Assembly (NCBI RefSeq): GCF_014395785.1
Contig: NZ_CP060713.1
Span: 1,640,501 to 1,704,500 of the forward strand
Source: Nocardioides mesophilus
GTDB lineage: Bacteria; Actinomycetota; Actinomycetes; Propionibacteriales; Nocardioidaceae
DNA length: 64,000 nucleotides
Direction: 5' to 3'
Below, in pieces: positions 46,692 to 56,051 of the stretch. The notes under the pieces were generated by a model. It made no database searches and was not told the DNA's origin. It saw only the letters and a list, made by a program, of their open reading frames with translations. The first letter of the stretch is position 1; every line of letters begins with the position of its first letter. The position numbers and the translations under genes are program-made.

Positions 46692-47423
46692 TCAGGCCAG
46701 CAGGCCACGCAGCAGGGCAGCGGTGTCGTCGCAGTGGCTCTCCATCACGCGCCGGGCCCGGGTGGGATCACCGCCCAGGATCGCGTCGAGGATCGCCCGG
46801 TGCTGGACGGCGGAGTGGGCGATGTTCACCTCGAGCACCGGGATCGCGTTGAGCATGTCGTGCAGGTCGGCCTGGACCGACGCGACCGCCCGCACGGTCA
46901 GCGGCGACTCGGTGACCGCGGCGAGGGCGAGGTGGAAGCGCGAGTCCGCCTGCCGGTGCCGGGCCGGGTCGGTCGCGGCCGCCACCTCGTCGTGCGCGGC
47001 CGCCAGGAAGTCCCGCTGCTCGGCGGAGAGCCCGCGGGACGCTGCCACGTGGCAGGCGCCCGGCTCGACGAGCCGCCGGAACACCAGGGTGTCCAGAAGC
47101 TCCGCGCGCCGCGGCTGCAGCGCCCGGGCGCCGCGGGCCGAGGGTCGCTTGGCCCGGTAGCTCACCACGGTCCCGCCGCCCCGGCCCCGCGTGGTGCTGA
47201 CGAAGTCGGCGGCCCGGAGCGCGGCGATGGCCTCGCGCAGCGTGGCCCGGGAGACCCCCATCCGCTCGGCGAGCTCACGCTCGGGGGGCAGCGCGCTGCC
47301 ACGGGGGTAGACGCCGAGGCGGATCGCGGTGGCCAGCTGCTCGACGCAGCCCTCGAACGCGTGGTGCCCGCGCACCGCCCGCAGCATCGTCTCGCTCAGC
47401 TCGATGCTCGGGTTCGCAGACAC
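46692..47423 (-). CDS. GntR/FadR-family regulator
   Basis: A 243-residue regulator: winged helix LPPERELAERMGVSRATLRE near 50-75, then the FCD effector domain with metal-binding positions in the FHLALA and HRAILDAI segments. I choose GTG 47423 because GAGACT lies exactly six bases upstream, a leaderless promoter with -35 TTGACG (47454-47459). The longer ATG at 47459 would start within that -35. Likely controls both arms of the amine locus through the palindrome at 47461-47476. Confidence 0.9.
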   Translation of the reverse strand: MSANPSIELSETMLRAVRGHHAFEGCVEQLATAIRLGVYPRGSALPPERELAERMGVSRATLREAIAALRAADFVSTTRGRGGGTVVSYRAKRPSARGARALQPRRAELLDTLVFRRLVEPGACHVAASRGLSAEQRDFLAAAHDEVAAATDPARHRQADSRFHLALAAVTESPLTVRAVASVQADLHDMLNAIPVLEVNIAHSAVQHRAILDAILGGDPTRARRVMESHCDDTAALLRGLLA

Positions 47424-47459
47424 GTCGACAGTCTCGTGACGAGCGACATTCCACGTCAA
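47424..47459 (-). promoter_or_regulatory. Leaderless promoter of the gntR gene
   Basis: On the minus strand TTGACG (47454-47459), an 18-bp spacer, GAGACT (47430-47435), then six bases to the GTG start. Confidence 0.6.
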
Positions 47460-47460
47460 T

Positions 47461-47476
47461 GGTTTGACTTCAAACC
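47461..47476. promoter_or_regulatory. Perfect palindromic operator between the divergent amine genes
   Basis: GGTTTGACTTCAAACC: 7-bp half sites around a CT centre. It abuts the gntR -35 and lies about 78 bp upstream of the permease ATG, the expected place for a FadR/GntR-family operator. Confidence 0.72.
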
Positions 47477-47554
47477 TTTTGCCGCCGGGCTATGGACGTC
47501 CTTTCCGGCCCGGCGCTACGTTGAGCCCACTTCGTTGACTGCCAAGGAGCGCAC

Positions 47555-49147
47555 ATGGCTGACCAGTCTCACTTGGATGCGGACGAGCGCCGGTTGGCCG
47601 AGCTCGGTTACAAGCAGGAGCTCTCGCGGAGCTGGTCCGGTTTCTCCAACTTCGCCATCTCGTTCTCGATCATCTCGATCCTCGCCGGCTGCTTCACGAC
47701 CTTCGGCCAGGGCTTCAACAACGGCGGGCCGATCGCGATCTCGTGGGGGTGGCCGGTCGTCTCGATCTTCATCCTGATCATCGGCTTCACGATGTCGGAG
47801 CTGGTCTCCGCCTACCCGACGTCGGGCGGCATCTACTGGTGGGCCTCGAAGATGGGCGGCCCCCGCGCCGGTTTCTTCACCGGCTGGCTGAACCTGATCG
47901 GCCTGATCGCGGTCACCGCGTCGGTGGCCTACGGCTGCGCCACGTTCATCGACCTGACCCTGTCGACGTTCTCGGACTCGTTCGCCTCGAGCTACTCGCT
48001 CACCCGGGTGTTCGTGATCTTCGTGGTGGTGCTCGCGATCGCCTCGCTGCTCAACATCTTCAGCGGCCACCTGATGGCGGTCATGAACAACGTGTCGGTG
48101 TGGTGGCACGTCGTCGGCGCGCTGGCGATCGTGCTGATCCTGGCTTTCGTGCCCGACAACCACCAGAGCATCGGCTACGTCTTCACCGAGCGGTTCAACA
48201 ACTCCGGCTACGACGGCGGCAGCAACTCCTCGGTCATGTACTGGCTGCTGGTGATGCCGTTCGGGCTGCTGCTCACGCAGTACACGATCACCGGCTTCGA
48301 CGCCTCCGCACACCTCTCCGAGGAGACCCACTCCGCCGCGGACAGCGCCGCCAAGGGCATCTGGCGCTCGATCGCCTACTCGGCGATCGGCGGCTGGATC
48401 CTGTTGCTGGCCTTCCTGTTCGCGGTCCCCGACGCCGCGGGCGGCGGCCCCGACAACGCCGGGGTGGGCGCCGGTGGAGTCGCCTACATCTTCACCTCCT
48501 CGCTCGGCGCCAACATCGCCGCGCTGGTGCTGTTCATCTCCGCGGCCGGCCAGTTCTTCTGCACCACGGCCTGCATGACCAGCGCGTCCCGGATGCTGTT
48601 CGCGTTCAGCCGCGACCGGGCCGTGCCCGGCTCGCAGCACTGGTCCAAGGTGACCGCCCGCAAGGTGCCGGCGTACGCCGTGATGCTGGTCGCCGTGGTC
48701 TCCGCGCTGATCACGCTGCCGGCCCTGGTCGAGGTGAACATCGGGACCGCCGCGGATCCGCTGATCGTGCCGACCGCCTTCTACGCGGTCGTCTCGGTGG
48801 CGGTGATCGGGCTCTACCTCGCGTTCCTGATCCCGATCTGGCAGCGCTGGCGGCTCGGCGACGCGTTCGAGGCCGGCACCTGGAACAACGGCGCGAAGTA
48901 CAAGTGGATGAACCTGGTCGCGGTGATCGAGATCGCGGTGATCAGCATCTACTTCATCCTGCCGTTCGTGCCGCAGGGAGTCCCGTTCTCCGAGAACTTC
49001 TCCTGGAAGTTCGTCAACTACGCCCCGTTCCTGACCATCGGCTCGCTGCTGCTGCTCGCGCTGTGGTGGCAGCTCTCGGCCCGCAAGTGGTTCACCGGCC
49101 CGAAGCACACCATCGACCAGGCGGTTCTGGAGGCCTTCGGCGAGTGA
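47555..49147 (+). CDS. APC-family amino acid/amine permease
   Basis: A 530-residue inner-membrane transporter with about 12 hydrophobic segments. Start LGYKQELSRSWSGFSNFAIS and SAYPTSGGIYWWASKMGG are typical of the amino-acid/choline/GABA permease group (BAT1/GabP-like). ATG 47555 with AAGGAG upstream. A -10-like TACGTT (47517-47522) is nearby. Divergent from gntR and the glutamylation operon; it probably imports the amine substrate. Confidence 0.92.
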   Translation: MADQSHLDADERRLAELGYKQELSRSWSGFSNFAISFSIISILAGCFTTFGQGFNNGGPIAISWGWPVVSIFILIIGFTMSELVSAYPTSGGIYWWASKMGGPRAGFFTGWLNLIGLIAVTASVAYGCATFIDLTLSTFSDSFASSYSLTRVFVIFVVVLAIASLLNIFSGHLMAVMNNVSVWWHVVGALAIVLILAFVPDNHQSIGYVFTERFNNSGYDGGSNSSVMYWLLVMPFGLLLTQYTITGFDASAHLSEETHSAADSAAKGIWRSIAYSAIGGWILLLAFLFAVPDAAGGGPDNAGVGAGGVAYIFTSSLGANIAALVLFISAAGQFFCTTACMTSASRMLFAFSRDRAVPGSQHWSKVTARKVPAYAVMLVAVVSALITLPALVEVNIGTAADPLIVPTAFYAVVSVAVIGLYLAFLIPIWQRWRLGDAFEAGTWNNGAKYKWMNLVAVIEIAVISIYFILPFVPQGVPFSENFSWKFVNYAPFLTIGSLLLLALWWQLSARKWFTGPKHTIDQAVLEAFGE

Positions 49148-50052
49148 CCCCCGACCTCGACGAGCGGCTCGACGCCGTACCCCTGCTGGCGGGACGGCCA
49201 CGGCACGTCGAGGAGCTCCCGGGCGGGCTGACCAACCAGAACCTCAAGGTCAGCACGCCCGGGGGCACCTTCGTCGCCCGGGTCTTCCGGGGCGACGCGG
49301 CGCTGCTCGGCATCGACCGGGACGCCGAGTTCCACAACAGCCGCGCCGCCGCCGAGGCCGGGGTGGGCGCCGGCGTCGTCGACTACCGGCCCGACCTCGG
49401 GATGCTGGTCATCGACTACATCCCAGGCGTCACCTTCGACAACGACTCGTTCGGCACGCCGGGGGTGCTCGACCGGGTCGCCGCCGCCTGCCGGACGCTG
49501 CACGCCGGCCCGCGCTTCGTCAACGACTTCGACATGTTCGCCCGGCAGGCCGGCTACCTGCGGGTGGTGCACGAGCACGGCTTCTGGCTGCCGGAGGGCT
49601 ACGAGTCCTTCGACGAGCAGTTCCAGGAGGTACGCCGGGCGCTGGCGGTCCGCGCCGGGCCGACCGTCCCGTGCAACAACGACCTGCTGGCCGGGAACTT
49701 CGTCGACGACGGCGTCAAGCTCTGGCTGATCGACTACGAGTACTCCGGCAACAACGACGCCTGCTTCGAGCTCGGCAACATCGGCACCGAGTGCGACCTC
49801 GAGCCCGACCAGCTCGACGCGCTCGTCACCGCCTACTTCGGCCGGCCGCTGCGCCACGCGATCGCCCGGGCCCGGCTGCAGGCCCTGGTCTCGCAGTACG
49901 GCTGGGCGCTCTGGGGCGCCATCCAGGCCTCGCGCAGCAGTCTGGAGTTCGACTTCCGGGCCTGGGGCCTGGAGCGGTTCGAGAAGGCGGCCGCCGGCTT
50001 CGGCTCCGCCGACCACCCCCGCCTGCTGGAGGACGTGCAACGTGACGACTGA
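49144..50052 (+). CDS. Choline/ethanolamine kinase-like phosphotransferase
   Basis: A 302-residue APH/choline-kinase-fold protein. N-terminal ELPGGLTNQNLKV is the family glycine loop, the catalytic loop is PCNNDLLAGNFV, and the metal-binding Asp is in LWLIDYEYSGNNDACFELG, as in LicA choline kinases. GTG 49144 overlaps the permease stop as GTGA. It may phosphorylate the imported amine (choline, ethanolamine or a related alcohol), which sits oddly with a glutamylation route. Confidence 0.88.
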   Translation: MTPDLDERLDAVPLLAGRPRHVEELPGGLTNQNLKVSTPGGTFVARVFRGDAALLGIDRDAEFHNSRAAAEAGVGAGVVDYRPDLGMLVIDYIPGVTFDNDSFGTPGVLDRVAAACRTLHAGPRFVNDFDMFARQAGYLRVVHEHGFWLPEGYESFDEQFQEVRRALAVRAGPTVPCNNDLLAGNFVDDGVKLWLIDYEYSGNNDACFELGNIGTECDLEPDQLDALVTAYFGRPLRHAIARARLQALVSQYGWALWGAIQASRSSLEFDFRAWGLERFEKAAAGFGSADHPRLLEDVQRDD

Positions 50053-52489
50053 CCTGCCGGACCGCGCCCGGGTGGTGATCATCGGCGGCGGCGTGATCGG
50101 CACCAGCGTCGCCTACCACCTGACCAAGCTGGGCTGGAACGACGTGCTGCTGCTCGAGCAGGGCAGCCTGTCCGGCGGCACCACCTGGCACGCCGCCGGG
50201 CTGGTCGGGCTGCTGCGCGCCTCGGAGAGCGGCACCCGGCTGGTGCAGTACTCCGCAGAGCTCTACGCCTCGCTCGAGGCGGAGACCGGCCTGGCCACCG
50301 GCTACAAGCAGTGCGGCGGCGTGATCGTGGCGCGCAGCGAGGACCGGATGACCCAGCTGCGCCGTACGGCGGCCACCGCGGCCGCGTTCGGCCTCGACTG
50401 CGAGCTGCTGACCCCCGCCGAGGCCCTCGGGAAGTGGCCGGTGATGGCTGTCGACGACCTGGTCGGAGCGATCTGGCTGCCCGGCGACGGCAAGGCCAAC
50501 CCCACCGACCTGACCCTGTCGCTGGCCAAGGGCGCCCGGCTCGGCGGCGCCGTCATCGCTGAGCGCACCCGGGTGGTCGGGGTGCTGACCCGGGACGGCC
50601 GGGCCTGCGGGGTGCGCACCGACCGCGGCGACGTCGAGGCCGAGGTGGTCGTGAACTGCGCCGGCCAGTGGGCCAAGCAGGTCGGCGCGCTCGCCGGGGT
50701 GAGCGTGCCACTGCACTCCGCGGAGCACTTCTACGTGGTCACCGACCAGATCGAGGGAGTCCACCCCGACCTACCGGTGATGCGCGACCCGGACGGCTAC
50801 ACCTACTTCAAGGAGGAGGTCGGCGGCCTCGTGGTCGGCGGCTTCGAGCCGGTCGCGAAGCCCTGGGTGTCCCCGGAGGAGATCCCCTACCCGTTCGAGT
50901 TCGCGCTGCTCGAGGAGGACTGGGACCACTTCGCGGTGCTGATGGAGAACGCGCTGCTGCGGATCCCGGCGCTGGCGCACACCGGGATCCGCAAGTTCTA
51001 CAACGGCCCGGAGAGCTTCACCCCCGACAACCAGTTCCTGCTCGGCGAGGCGCCGGGGCTGCCCGGCTTCTTCGTCGGCGCCGGCTTCAACTCGGTGGGG
51101 ATCGCCTCGGCCGGCGGCGCCGGTCGCGCGCTGGCGCAGTGGATCGTCGACGGCGAGCCCGACACCGACCTCACCGGCGTGGACCTGCGCCGGTTCGCCG
51201 CCTTCCACGGCAACAGCCGCTGGCTGCGCGACCGGGTCGGCGAGGTGCTCGGCCTGCACTACGCGATCCCGTGGCCGAACCGGGAGCTGGAGTCGGCCCG
51301 GCCGTTCCGGCGGTCCCCGCTGCACGACCGGCTCGCCGGGCGCGGCGCATGCTGGGGCAGCCGGATGGGCTGGGAGCGGCCGCTGTTCTTCGCCGGCGAC
51401 GCGCGGCACGCCGAGCTCGACTACTCCTGGGGCAAGCCCCGGTGGCTGCGCTTCTCCGCCGCCGAGCAGCGCGCCACCCGCGAGGCGGTCGCGGTCTTCG
51501 ACCAGACCTCGTTCTCGAAGTACCTCGTGCTCGGCCGCGACGCGGAGGCGGCGCTGCAGTGGCTGTGCACCAACGACGTCTCCGGCCCGGTCGGCACCGT
51601 CACCTACACCGGGCTGCTCAACGCCCGCGGCACCTACGAGTCCGACCTCACCGTGACCCGGCTCTCCGGCACCGAGTTCCTGCTGGTCAGCAGCTCGGCG
51701 ACCACCGAGCGCGACCAGGACTGGCTCCGCCGGCACGTCCCGGCCGGGCTCGACGCGCACGTGGTCGACGTGACCTCGGCGTACGCCGTGCTCGGCGTGA
51801 TGGGGCCGAGGTCGCGCGAGCTGCTGAACCGGCTCTCGGGCGACGCGTTCGACGACTTCGCCTTCGGCACCAGCCGCGAGGTGTGGCTGGGTCACGCCAC
51901 CGTGCGGGCCACCCGGATCACCTACGTCGGCGAGCTCGGCTGGGAGCTCTACGTGCCGGTGGAGCTCGCGCTCGGGGTCTACGAGGACCTCCTCGGCGCC
52001 GGCGCGGACCTCGGGGTCGTCGACGCCGGCTACTCCGCGATCGAGTCGCTGCGGCTGGAGAAGGGCTACCGAGCCTTCGGCCGCGAGCTCACCCCTGACC
52101 ACGGGCCGCTGGAGGCCGGCCTGCTGTTCGCCTGCAAGCTGAAGACCGACATCGACTTCCTCGGCCGCGAGGTGCTCGAGCGGCAGCGCGCCGCCGGCGC
52201 CCGGCGCCGGCTGGTCTCGTTCGTCCTCGACGACGCCGAGCCGATGCTGTGGGGCGGCGAGCTGGTGCTCCGCGACGGCGCCCCGGTCGGGCAGGTGACC
52301 AGCGCCGCCTGGGGGGAGACGGTCGGCGCGTGCGTCGGCCTCGCCTACGTCGCGGACCCGGCCGGCACCACCACGGCCGGCTGGGTCCGCGCCGGTTCGT
52401 ACGTCGTCGACGCCGGCGGGCTGCGGTGCCCGGCGCAGGTGGCCCTGCGGCCGCCGTACGACCCGGACAACGGCCGGATCCGCGGCTGA
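50042..52489 (+). CDS. FAD-dependent dehydrogenase with GcvT domain (dimethylglycine/sarcosine dehydrogenase type)
   Basis: An 815-residue two-part enzyme. The N-terminal DAO domain (1-380) has RVVIIGGGVIGTSVAYHL and a TTWHAAG segment whose His is the usual covalent FAD site in dimethylglycine dehydrogenases. The C-terminal tetrahydrofolate-binding GcvT domains (about 430-810) include LGVMGPRSRELL and ITYVGELGWELYVP. It demethylates N-methylated glycine or amine substrates and passes C1 units to folate. It overlaps the kinase gene by 11 bp and completes the plus-strand arm. Confidence 0.92.
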   Translation: MTTDLPDRARVVIIGGGVIGTSVAYHLTKLGWNDVLLLEQGSLSGGTTWHAAGLVGLLRASESGTRLVQYSAELYASLEAETGLATGYKQCGGVIVARSEDRMTQLRRTAATAAAFGLDCELLTPAEALGKWPVMAVDDLVGAIWLPGDGKANPTDLTLSLAKGARLGGAVIAERTRVVGVLTRDGRACGVRTDRGDVEAEVVVNCAGQWAKQVGALAGVSVPLHSAEHFYVVTDQIEGVHPDLPVMRDPDGYTYFKEEVGGLVVGGFEPVAKPWVSPEEIPYPFEFALLEEDWDHFAVLMENALLRIPALAHTGIRKFYNGPESFTPDNQFLLGEAPGLPGFFVGAGFNSVGIASAGGAGRALAQWIVDGEPDTDLTGVDLRRFAAFHGNSRWLRDRVGEVLGLHYAIPWPNRELESARPFRRSPLHDRLAGRGACWGSRMGWERPLFFAGDARHAELDYSWGKPRWLRFSAAEQRATREAVAVFDQTSFSKYLVLGRDAEAALQWLCTNDVSGPVGTVTYTGLLNARGTYESDLTVTRLSGTEFLLVSSSATTERDQDWLRRHVPAGLDAHVVDVTSAYAVLGVMGPRSRELLNRLSGDAFDDFAFGTSREVWLGHATVRATRITYVGELGWELYVPVELALGVYEDLLGAGADLGVVDAGYSAIESLRLEKGYRAFGRELTPDHGPLEAGLLFACKLKTDIDFLGREVLERQRAAGARRRLVSFVLDDAEPMLWGGELVLRDGAPVGQVTSAAWGETVGACVGLAYVADPAGTTTAGWVRAGSYVVDAGGLRCPAQVALRPPYDPDNGRIRG

Positions 52490-52521
52490 CCGCAGATCGG
52501 CCGGTCACGCCGGTCCCGTGC

Positions 52522-53691
52522 TCAACGGGCCCGGGCCGGGGTGAGCCGCCGGTGCCGCGTCGCGGCCGGCGCACCCGGATCGGTCTCCACCCGGTCCACC
52601 CGGACCTCGGCGTAGGTGAACTCGCCCTCCGGCGGCGGTGCGTGCCACCGGGCCTCCCCGCTCACCACCACCGGCTCGGACCTCGGGGCGCCGAACCCGG
52701 TCGAGGGGGTGGACCAGCGGAGCCGGGTGAAGCTCGTGCCGTCGGCGGAGGCGCGCAGCCGGTCGTCGGAGACGAAGTCGACGAGCCGGGCCTGGTCGTC
52801 GAAGCGCAGCTCCGCGGAGACCGTCTCGCCGAACGCGGTGTAGACGCCGCGGACCCGGCGCTCGTCGAGCTGCTGCCAGGTCACCGGGGCGTCGAGGAGT
52901 GCCGGGGGCGCCAGCAGGCACAGGTCGTTGAAGACCGTGACCGTCTCGCCCCGGAGCATCTCGGGGCCGCTGGAGTCCACCATGGTGAACAGCGACAGCA
53001 CCCGCGCCCGCATGTTCGACGACCCGTCGGCGTACACGTGCAGCACGTCGACGGGCACCCCGTGCAACGAGGCGTCCATGTGGAACAACCGACTCGGCGC
53101 GAGGCCGCCGGTGTTGACCTGCTCGGCGGTGAACGACATCCAGGGCGCGTCCGGTGCGCTGCGGATCCGCCCGTGCAGGACGGCGCGGAAGCTGCCCACC
53201 CGGGGCCGTCCGACCGCTCCGCCGCGGCGCAGGTAGTCGGCTAGCGGTCCCGGCAGGGCGGCGAGGTCCGACTCGGTGACCGGCCGTCCTGGTGCGTGGC
53301 TGCCGAGGGCCGTGGCGGCGCGCCGGGAGTACTCGGCATGGAAGCTGCCCGGACCCTCCACCGCGTAGCCGTGCACCGCGACCAGCAGCAGCAGGACGTT
53401 GAGTGCGGTGCCGGCCCAGGCGTCGCCCCACGAGGTCGCGATCGCCGCTTCGGACACCACCGCCGCGACGGCGGCCACGACCCACCAGCGGTACACGTCC
53501 AGCATCAGGGTCACCGCCGCCGCGGCCACGAGCAGAGCGGCCAGCAGCCACAGCGCACCCTCGGCGCGCGAGACCGGCCGGCTCAGCGCCTCGACGTCGG
53601 CCAGGCCCCAGCCCTCGACGACGCCGAGCAGGTGGACGGCCCCGTGCAGCAGGACCACCACGCCGACGACGTACCGCGCCGCAGTCCGCAT
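52522..53691 (-). CDS. DUF6544-like membrane-anchored protein
   Basis: A 389-residue protein. About four N-terminal hydrophobic segments (residues 5-125) are followed by a soluble beta-rich domain (about 150-380) with SFRAVLHGRIRSAPDAPWM, FTAEQVNTGG and MRARVLSLFTMVD. The soluble part resembles the DUF6544/DUF6920 group; function unknown. ATG 53691 with AAGGAGGGG upstream. It is divergent from the alpha/beta hydrolase gene and convergent with the FAD dehydrogenase. Confidence 0.75.
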   Translation of the reverse strand: MRTAARYVVGVVVLLHGAVHLLGVVEGWGLADVEALSRPVSRAEGALWLLAALLVAAAAVTLMLDVYRWWVVAAVAAVVSEAAIATSWGDAWAGTALNVLLLLVAVHGYAVEGPGSFHAEYSRRAATALGSHAPGRPVTESDLAALPGPLADYLRRGGAVGRPRVGSFRAVLHGRIRSAPDAPWMSFTAEQVNTGGLAPSRLFHMDASLHGVPVDVLHVYADGSSNMRARVLSLFTMVDSSGPEMLRGETVTVFNDLCLLAPPALLDAPVTWQQLDERRVRGVYTAFGETVSAELRFDDQARLVDFVSDDRLRASADGTSFTRLRWSTPSTGFGAPRSEPVVVSGEARWHAPPPEGEFTYAEVRVDRVETDPGAPAATRHRRLTPARAR

Positions 53692-53916
53692 GACCCGCCC
53701 CTCCTTCACCACCCCGGTGATCCACCGGCCCCGGTTGCGAGCCTGCGCCCCGGCCGGTACGCCGGGGAGGGCCGCACGTCCCGCGGGCCCCGCCGGAAGC
53801 GCCGCGGCCGCCCGGCGACGCGTGCCCGACAGCCCGGCCGGGACGGGGCGATCGTCCCTGCCCGTGGCGCGGTCCCGGAGGGACGGTGGAGGCGTGGCAC
53901 CACGACGGAGGCGATG

Positions 53917-55077
53917 ATGAGCAGCGCGACACCGACCCGGCACGGGCAGATCCGGTCCCCGCGCCACGGCGGCCTGCCGGTCGGCCGTGGCCCGGTCCGC
54001 TGGCAGCATCCGGTGCTCGCCGCGCTGGTGGCCCTGGTCGTCGGCACCGCGGCGACCGGGGCGGGGGCGGGCATCGGGGTGCGCTACCTGCAGAAGACCG
54101 GCCTCACGGCGACCACCGTGATCGGGTTCGCGCTGCTGGCCACCGGGCTGATGCTGCTCGGCTATGCCGGCGTCGTCGCCTGGCGGGGACTGCACCGGTG
54201 GTGGCGGCTGGTGCTGGTGCCCGCGACCCTGCTGGTGCTGGTCGTGGCGTTCGCCGTCTCGCTGTCGGTGGCCGCCACCGTGGTGCCCCCGACCGAGCTC
54301 GGGAGCTCCACCCCCGCCGACCAGGGCCTGCCCTACCGCGAGGTCGGCTTCACCACCGGCGACGGCGTGCGCCTGTCCGGCTGGTTCGTCCCGTCCCGCA
54401 ACGGCGCCGCCGTCGTGGTGATGCACGGGGCGGGCTCCACGCGCACCGCGACCCTGGCCCAGGCCGGCGTGCTCGGGCGGCACGGCTACGGGCTGCTGAT
54501 CGTCGACGCCCGCGGGCACGGCCGCAGCGGCGGCCGCGGCATGGACTTCGGCTGGTACGGCGACCCCGACACCACCGCCGCGCTCGGCTACCTCGTCCGG
54601 CGACCCGGGGTCGACCCGGACCGGATCGGCGTTCTCGGGCTGTCGATGGGTGGCGAGGAGGCGGTCGGTGCGGCCGCCGCCGACCCGCGGATCCGGGCCG
54701 TGGTCGCCGAGGGGGTGACCGCCCGGACGGCGGCGGACCGCGACACCTGGCTGCCCGGCGGGGTCGCCGGGGCGATCACCCGCGGCTTCGACGCGATGAC
54801 CTACGGCTTCACCGACCTGCTCACCCCGGCCAGGCCGCCGACGACGCTGCGCACCGCGGTCGGCTCGGCGACCGGCACCTCGTTCCTGCTGGTCACCGCG
54901 GGCGCCGAGCCGGACGAGAAGCTCGCCGCGGAGGCGCTGCAGGGAGCGGCCCCCGAGCGGGTGGACGTCTGGACGGTGCCGGACGCCGCCCACACCGGCG
55001 GGCTCGCGGCCGCCCCGGTGCAGTGGCGCCAACGGGTCCTGGCCTTCCTCGACCAGGCCCTCGGCACCCGGGACTGA
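53917..55077 (+). CDS. Membrane-anchored alpha/beta hydrolase
   Basis: A 386-residue protein. Three N-terminal hydrophobic segments (about 30-115) precede a hydrolase domain starting near 140. The oxyanion segment is VVVMHGAGSTR, the nucleophile elbow GVLGLSMGGEEAVG, and the C-terminal His is in DAAHTGG. Substrate unknown; peptidase S9/esterase-like. GGAGG lies 5 nt before ATG 53917; the adjacent ATG 53914 is too close to it. Confidence 0.88.
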   Translation: MSSATPTRHGQIRSPRHGGLPVGRGPVRWQHPVLAALVALVVGTAATGAGAGIGVRYLQKTGLTATTVIGFALLATGLMLLGYAGVVAWRGLHRWWRLVLVPATLLVLVVAFAVSLSVAATVVPPTELGSSTPADQGLPYREVGFTTGDGVRLSGWFVPSRNGAAVVVMHGAGSTRTATLAQAGVLGRHGYGLLIVDARGHGRSGGRGMDFGWYGDPDTTAALGYLVRRPGVDPDRIGVLGLSMGGEEAVGAAAADPRIRAVVAEGVTARTAADRDTWLPGGVAGAITRGFDAMTYGFTDLLTPARPPTTLRTAVGSATGTSFLLVTAGAEPDEKLAAEALQGAAPERVDVWTVPDAAHTGGLAAAPVQWRQRVLAFLDQALGTRD

Positions 55078-55158
55078 GAGCCCGGGGGCGCACGGACCAA
55101 CGGCCCTGACCCGTCCAAAGGGCAGCCACGAGGCTCGAGGAGACGAGGGAGGTCACCC

Positions 55159-55959
55159 ATGGTTGTCCTGACAGATCCCGGCCGGGCGCCGGGCCGCCGC
55201 ACGTCGGTGCCGGAGGAGGCCGGAGTGCTCTCCATCCTCCGCGGGGTGACGGTGGTCTCCGGCGGGCCCCTGGCCCTGGCCCTGGCCAGCGCGGTGGCCC
55301 CGGTGGCCGCCGTACGCCGCTGGCCCGAGCGCGCGTCGACCTGCCGGGGCCGGCAGGCGGCGTGGGGGCTGACCGCACTCGGCCTGGCCCTGCCCTGGGT
55401 CTACGGCGGCGTGGTGCGCCCGTGGCTGCAGCACTGGGGCGCCACCCCCGAGGAGCGGGCCGCCAGCTACCCCGGGGACGATCCCGGCCGCCGGCCGCTG
55501 TTCCGGATCACCCGGGCGGTCACCATCGAGGCGCCTGCGGAGGACGTGTGGCGCTGGCTGGTGCAGATCGGCCAGGACAAGGGCGGCTTCTACTCCTACG
55601 ACGCGCTGGAGAACCTCGCCGGCTGCCGGCTGCGCAGCGCCGACCGGGTCCACGAGGAGTGGCAGGACCTGAAGGCCGGCGACCCGCTGACGCTGTTCCC
55701 CGGCTTCAGCACGACCTTCTCGGCCGTCGACCCGCCCCGGTCCCTGGTGATCGAGAACTGGGGCTGCTACGTGGTCGTGCCGATCGACGCCGACCGGTGC
55801 CGGCTGGTCGCCCGCTCGGAGGTGGACCGCGGCCCGGCCGCACTCCCCTACATCCTCAACCTCGAGCTCTCGCACGCGGTGATGGAGCGCAAGATGCTGC
55901 TCGGCATCAAGCAGCGCGCCGAGCAGGAGGCCCGGCGCGCCACCGCCGACCTGGCCTGA
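55159..55959 (+). CDS. SRPBCC-fold protein with N-terminal membrane segments
   Basis: A 266-residue protein. Two hydrophobic segments (about 28-50 and 62-80) are followed by a START/SRPBCC lipid- or ligand-binding domain (about 110-255) with [20 protein letters not shown] and [15 protein letters not shown]. Start ATG 55159 has GGGAGG upstream. It follows the hydrolase by 81 bp and may be in the same unit. Ligand unknown. Confidence 0.85.
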   Translation: MVVLTDPGRAPGRRTSVPEEAGVLSILRGVTVVSGGPLALALASAVAPVAAVRRWPERASTCRGRQAAWGLTALGLALPWVYGGVVRPWLQHWGATPEERAASYPGDDPGRRPLFRITRAVTIEAPAEDVWRWLVQIGQDKGGFYSYDALENLAGCRLRSADRVHEEWQDLKAGDPLTLFPGFSTTFSAVDPPRSLVIENWGCYVVVPIDADRCRLVARSEVDRGPAALPYILNLELSHAVMERKMLLGIKQRAEQEARRATADLA

Positions 55960-56039
55960 GTCTTCGCCGGCGCAGCGCCGGCGCGGTGCCGGCGCGGTGC
56001 TCGGCGCGGACCCGGCTCGGGCCGGTGCCCGGGCGCCCC

Positions 56040-56051
56040 TAGGGTGGGCGC
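56040..56051 (+). promoter_or_regulatory. Leaderless promoter of the GNAT-paaI-CaiB operon
   Basis: TAGGGT (56040-56045), then six bases, then GTG 56052. Confidence 0.6.
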
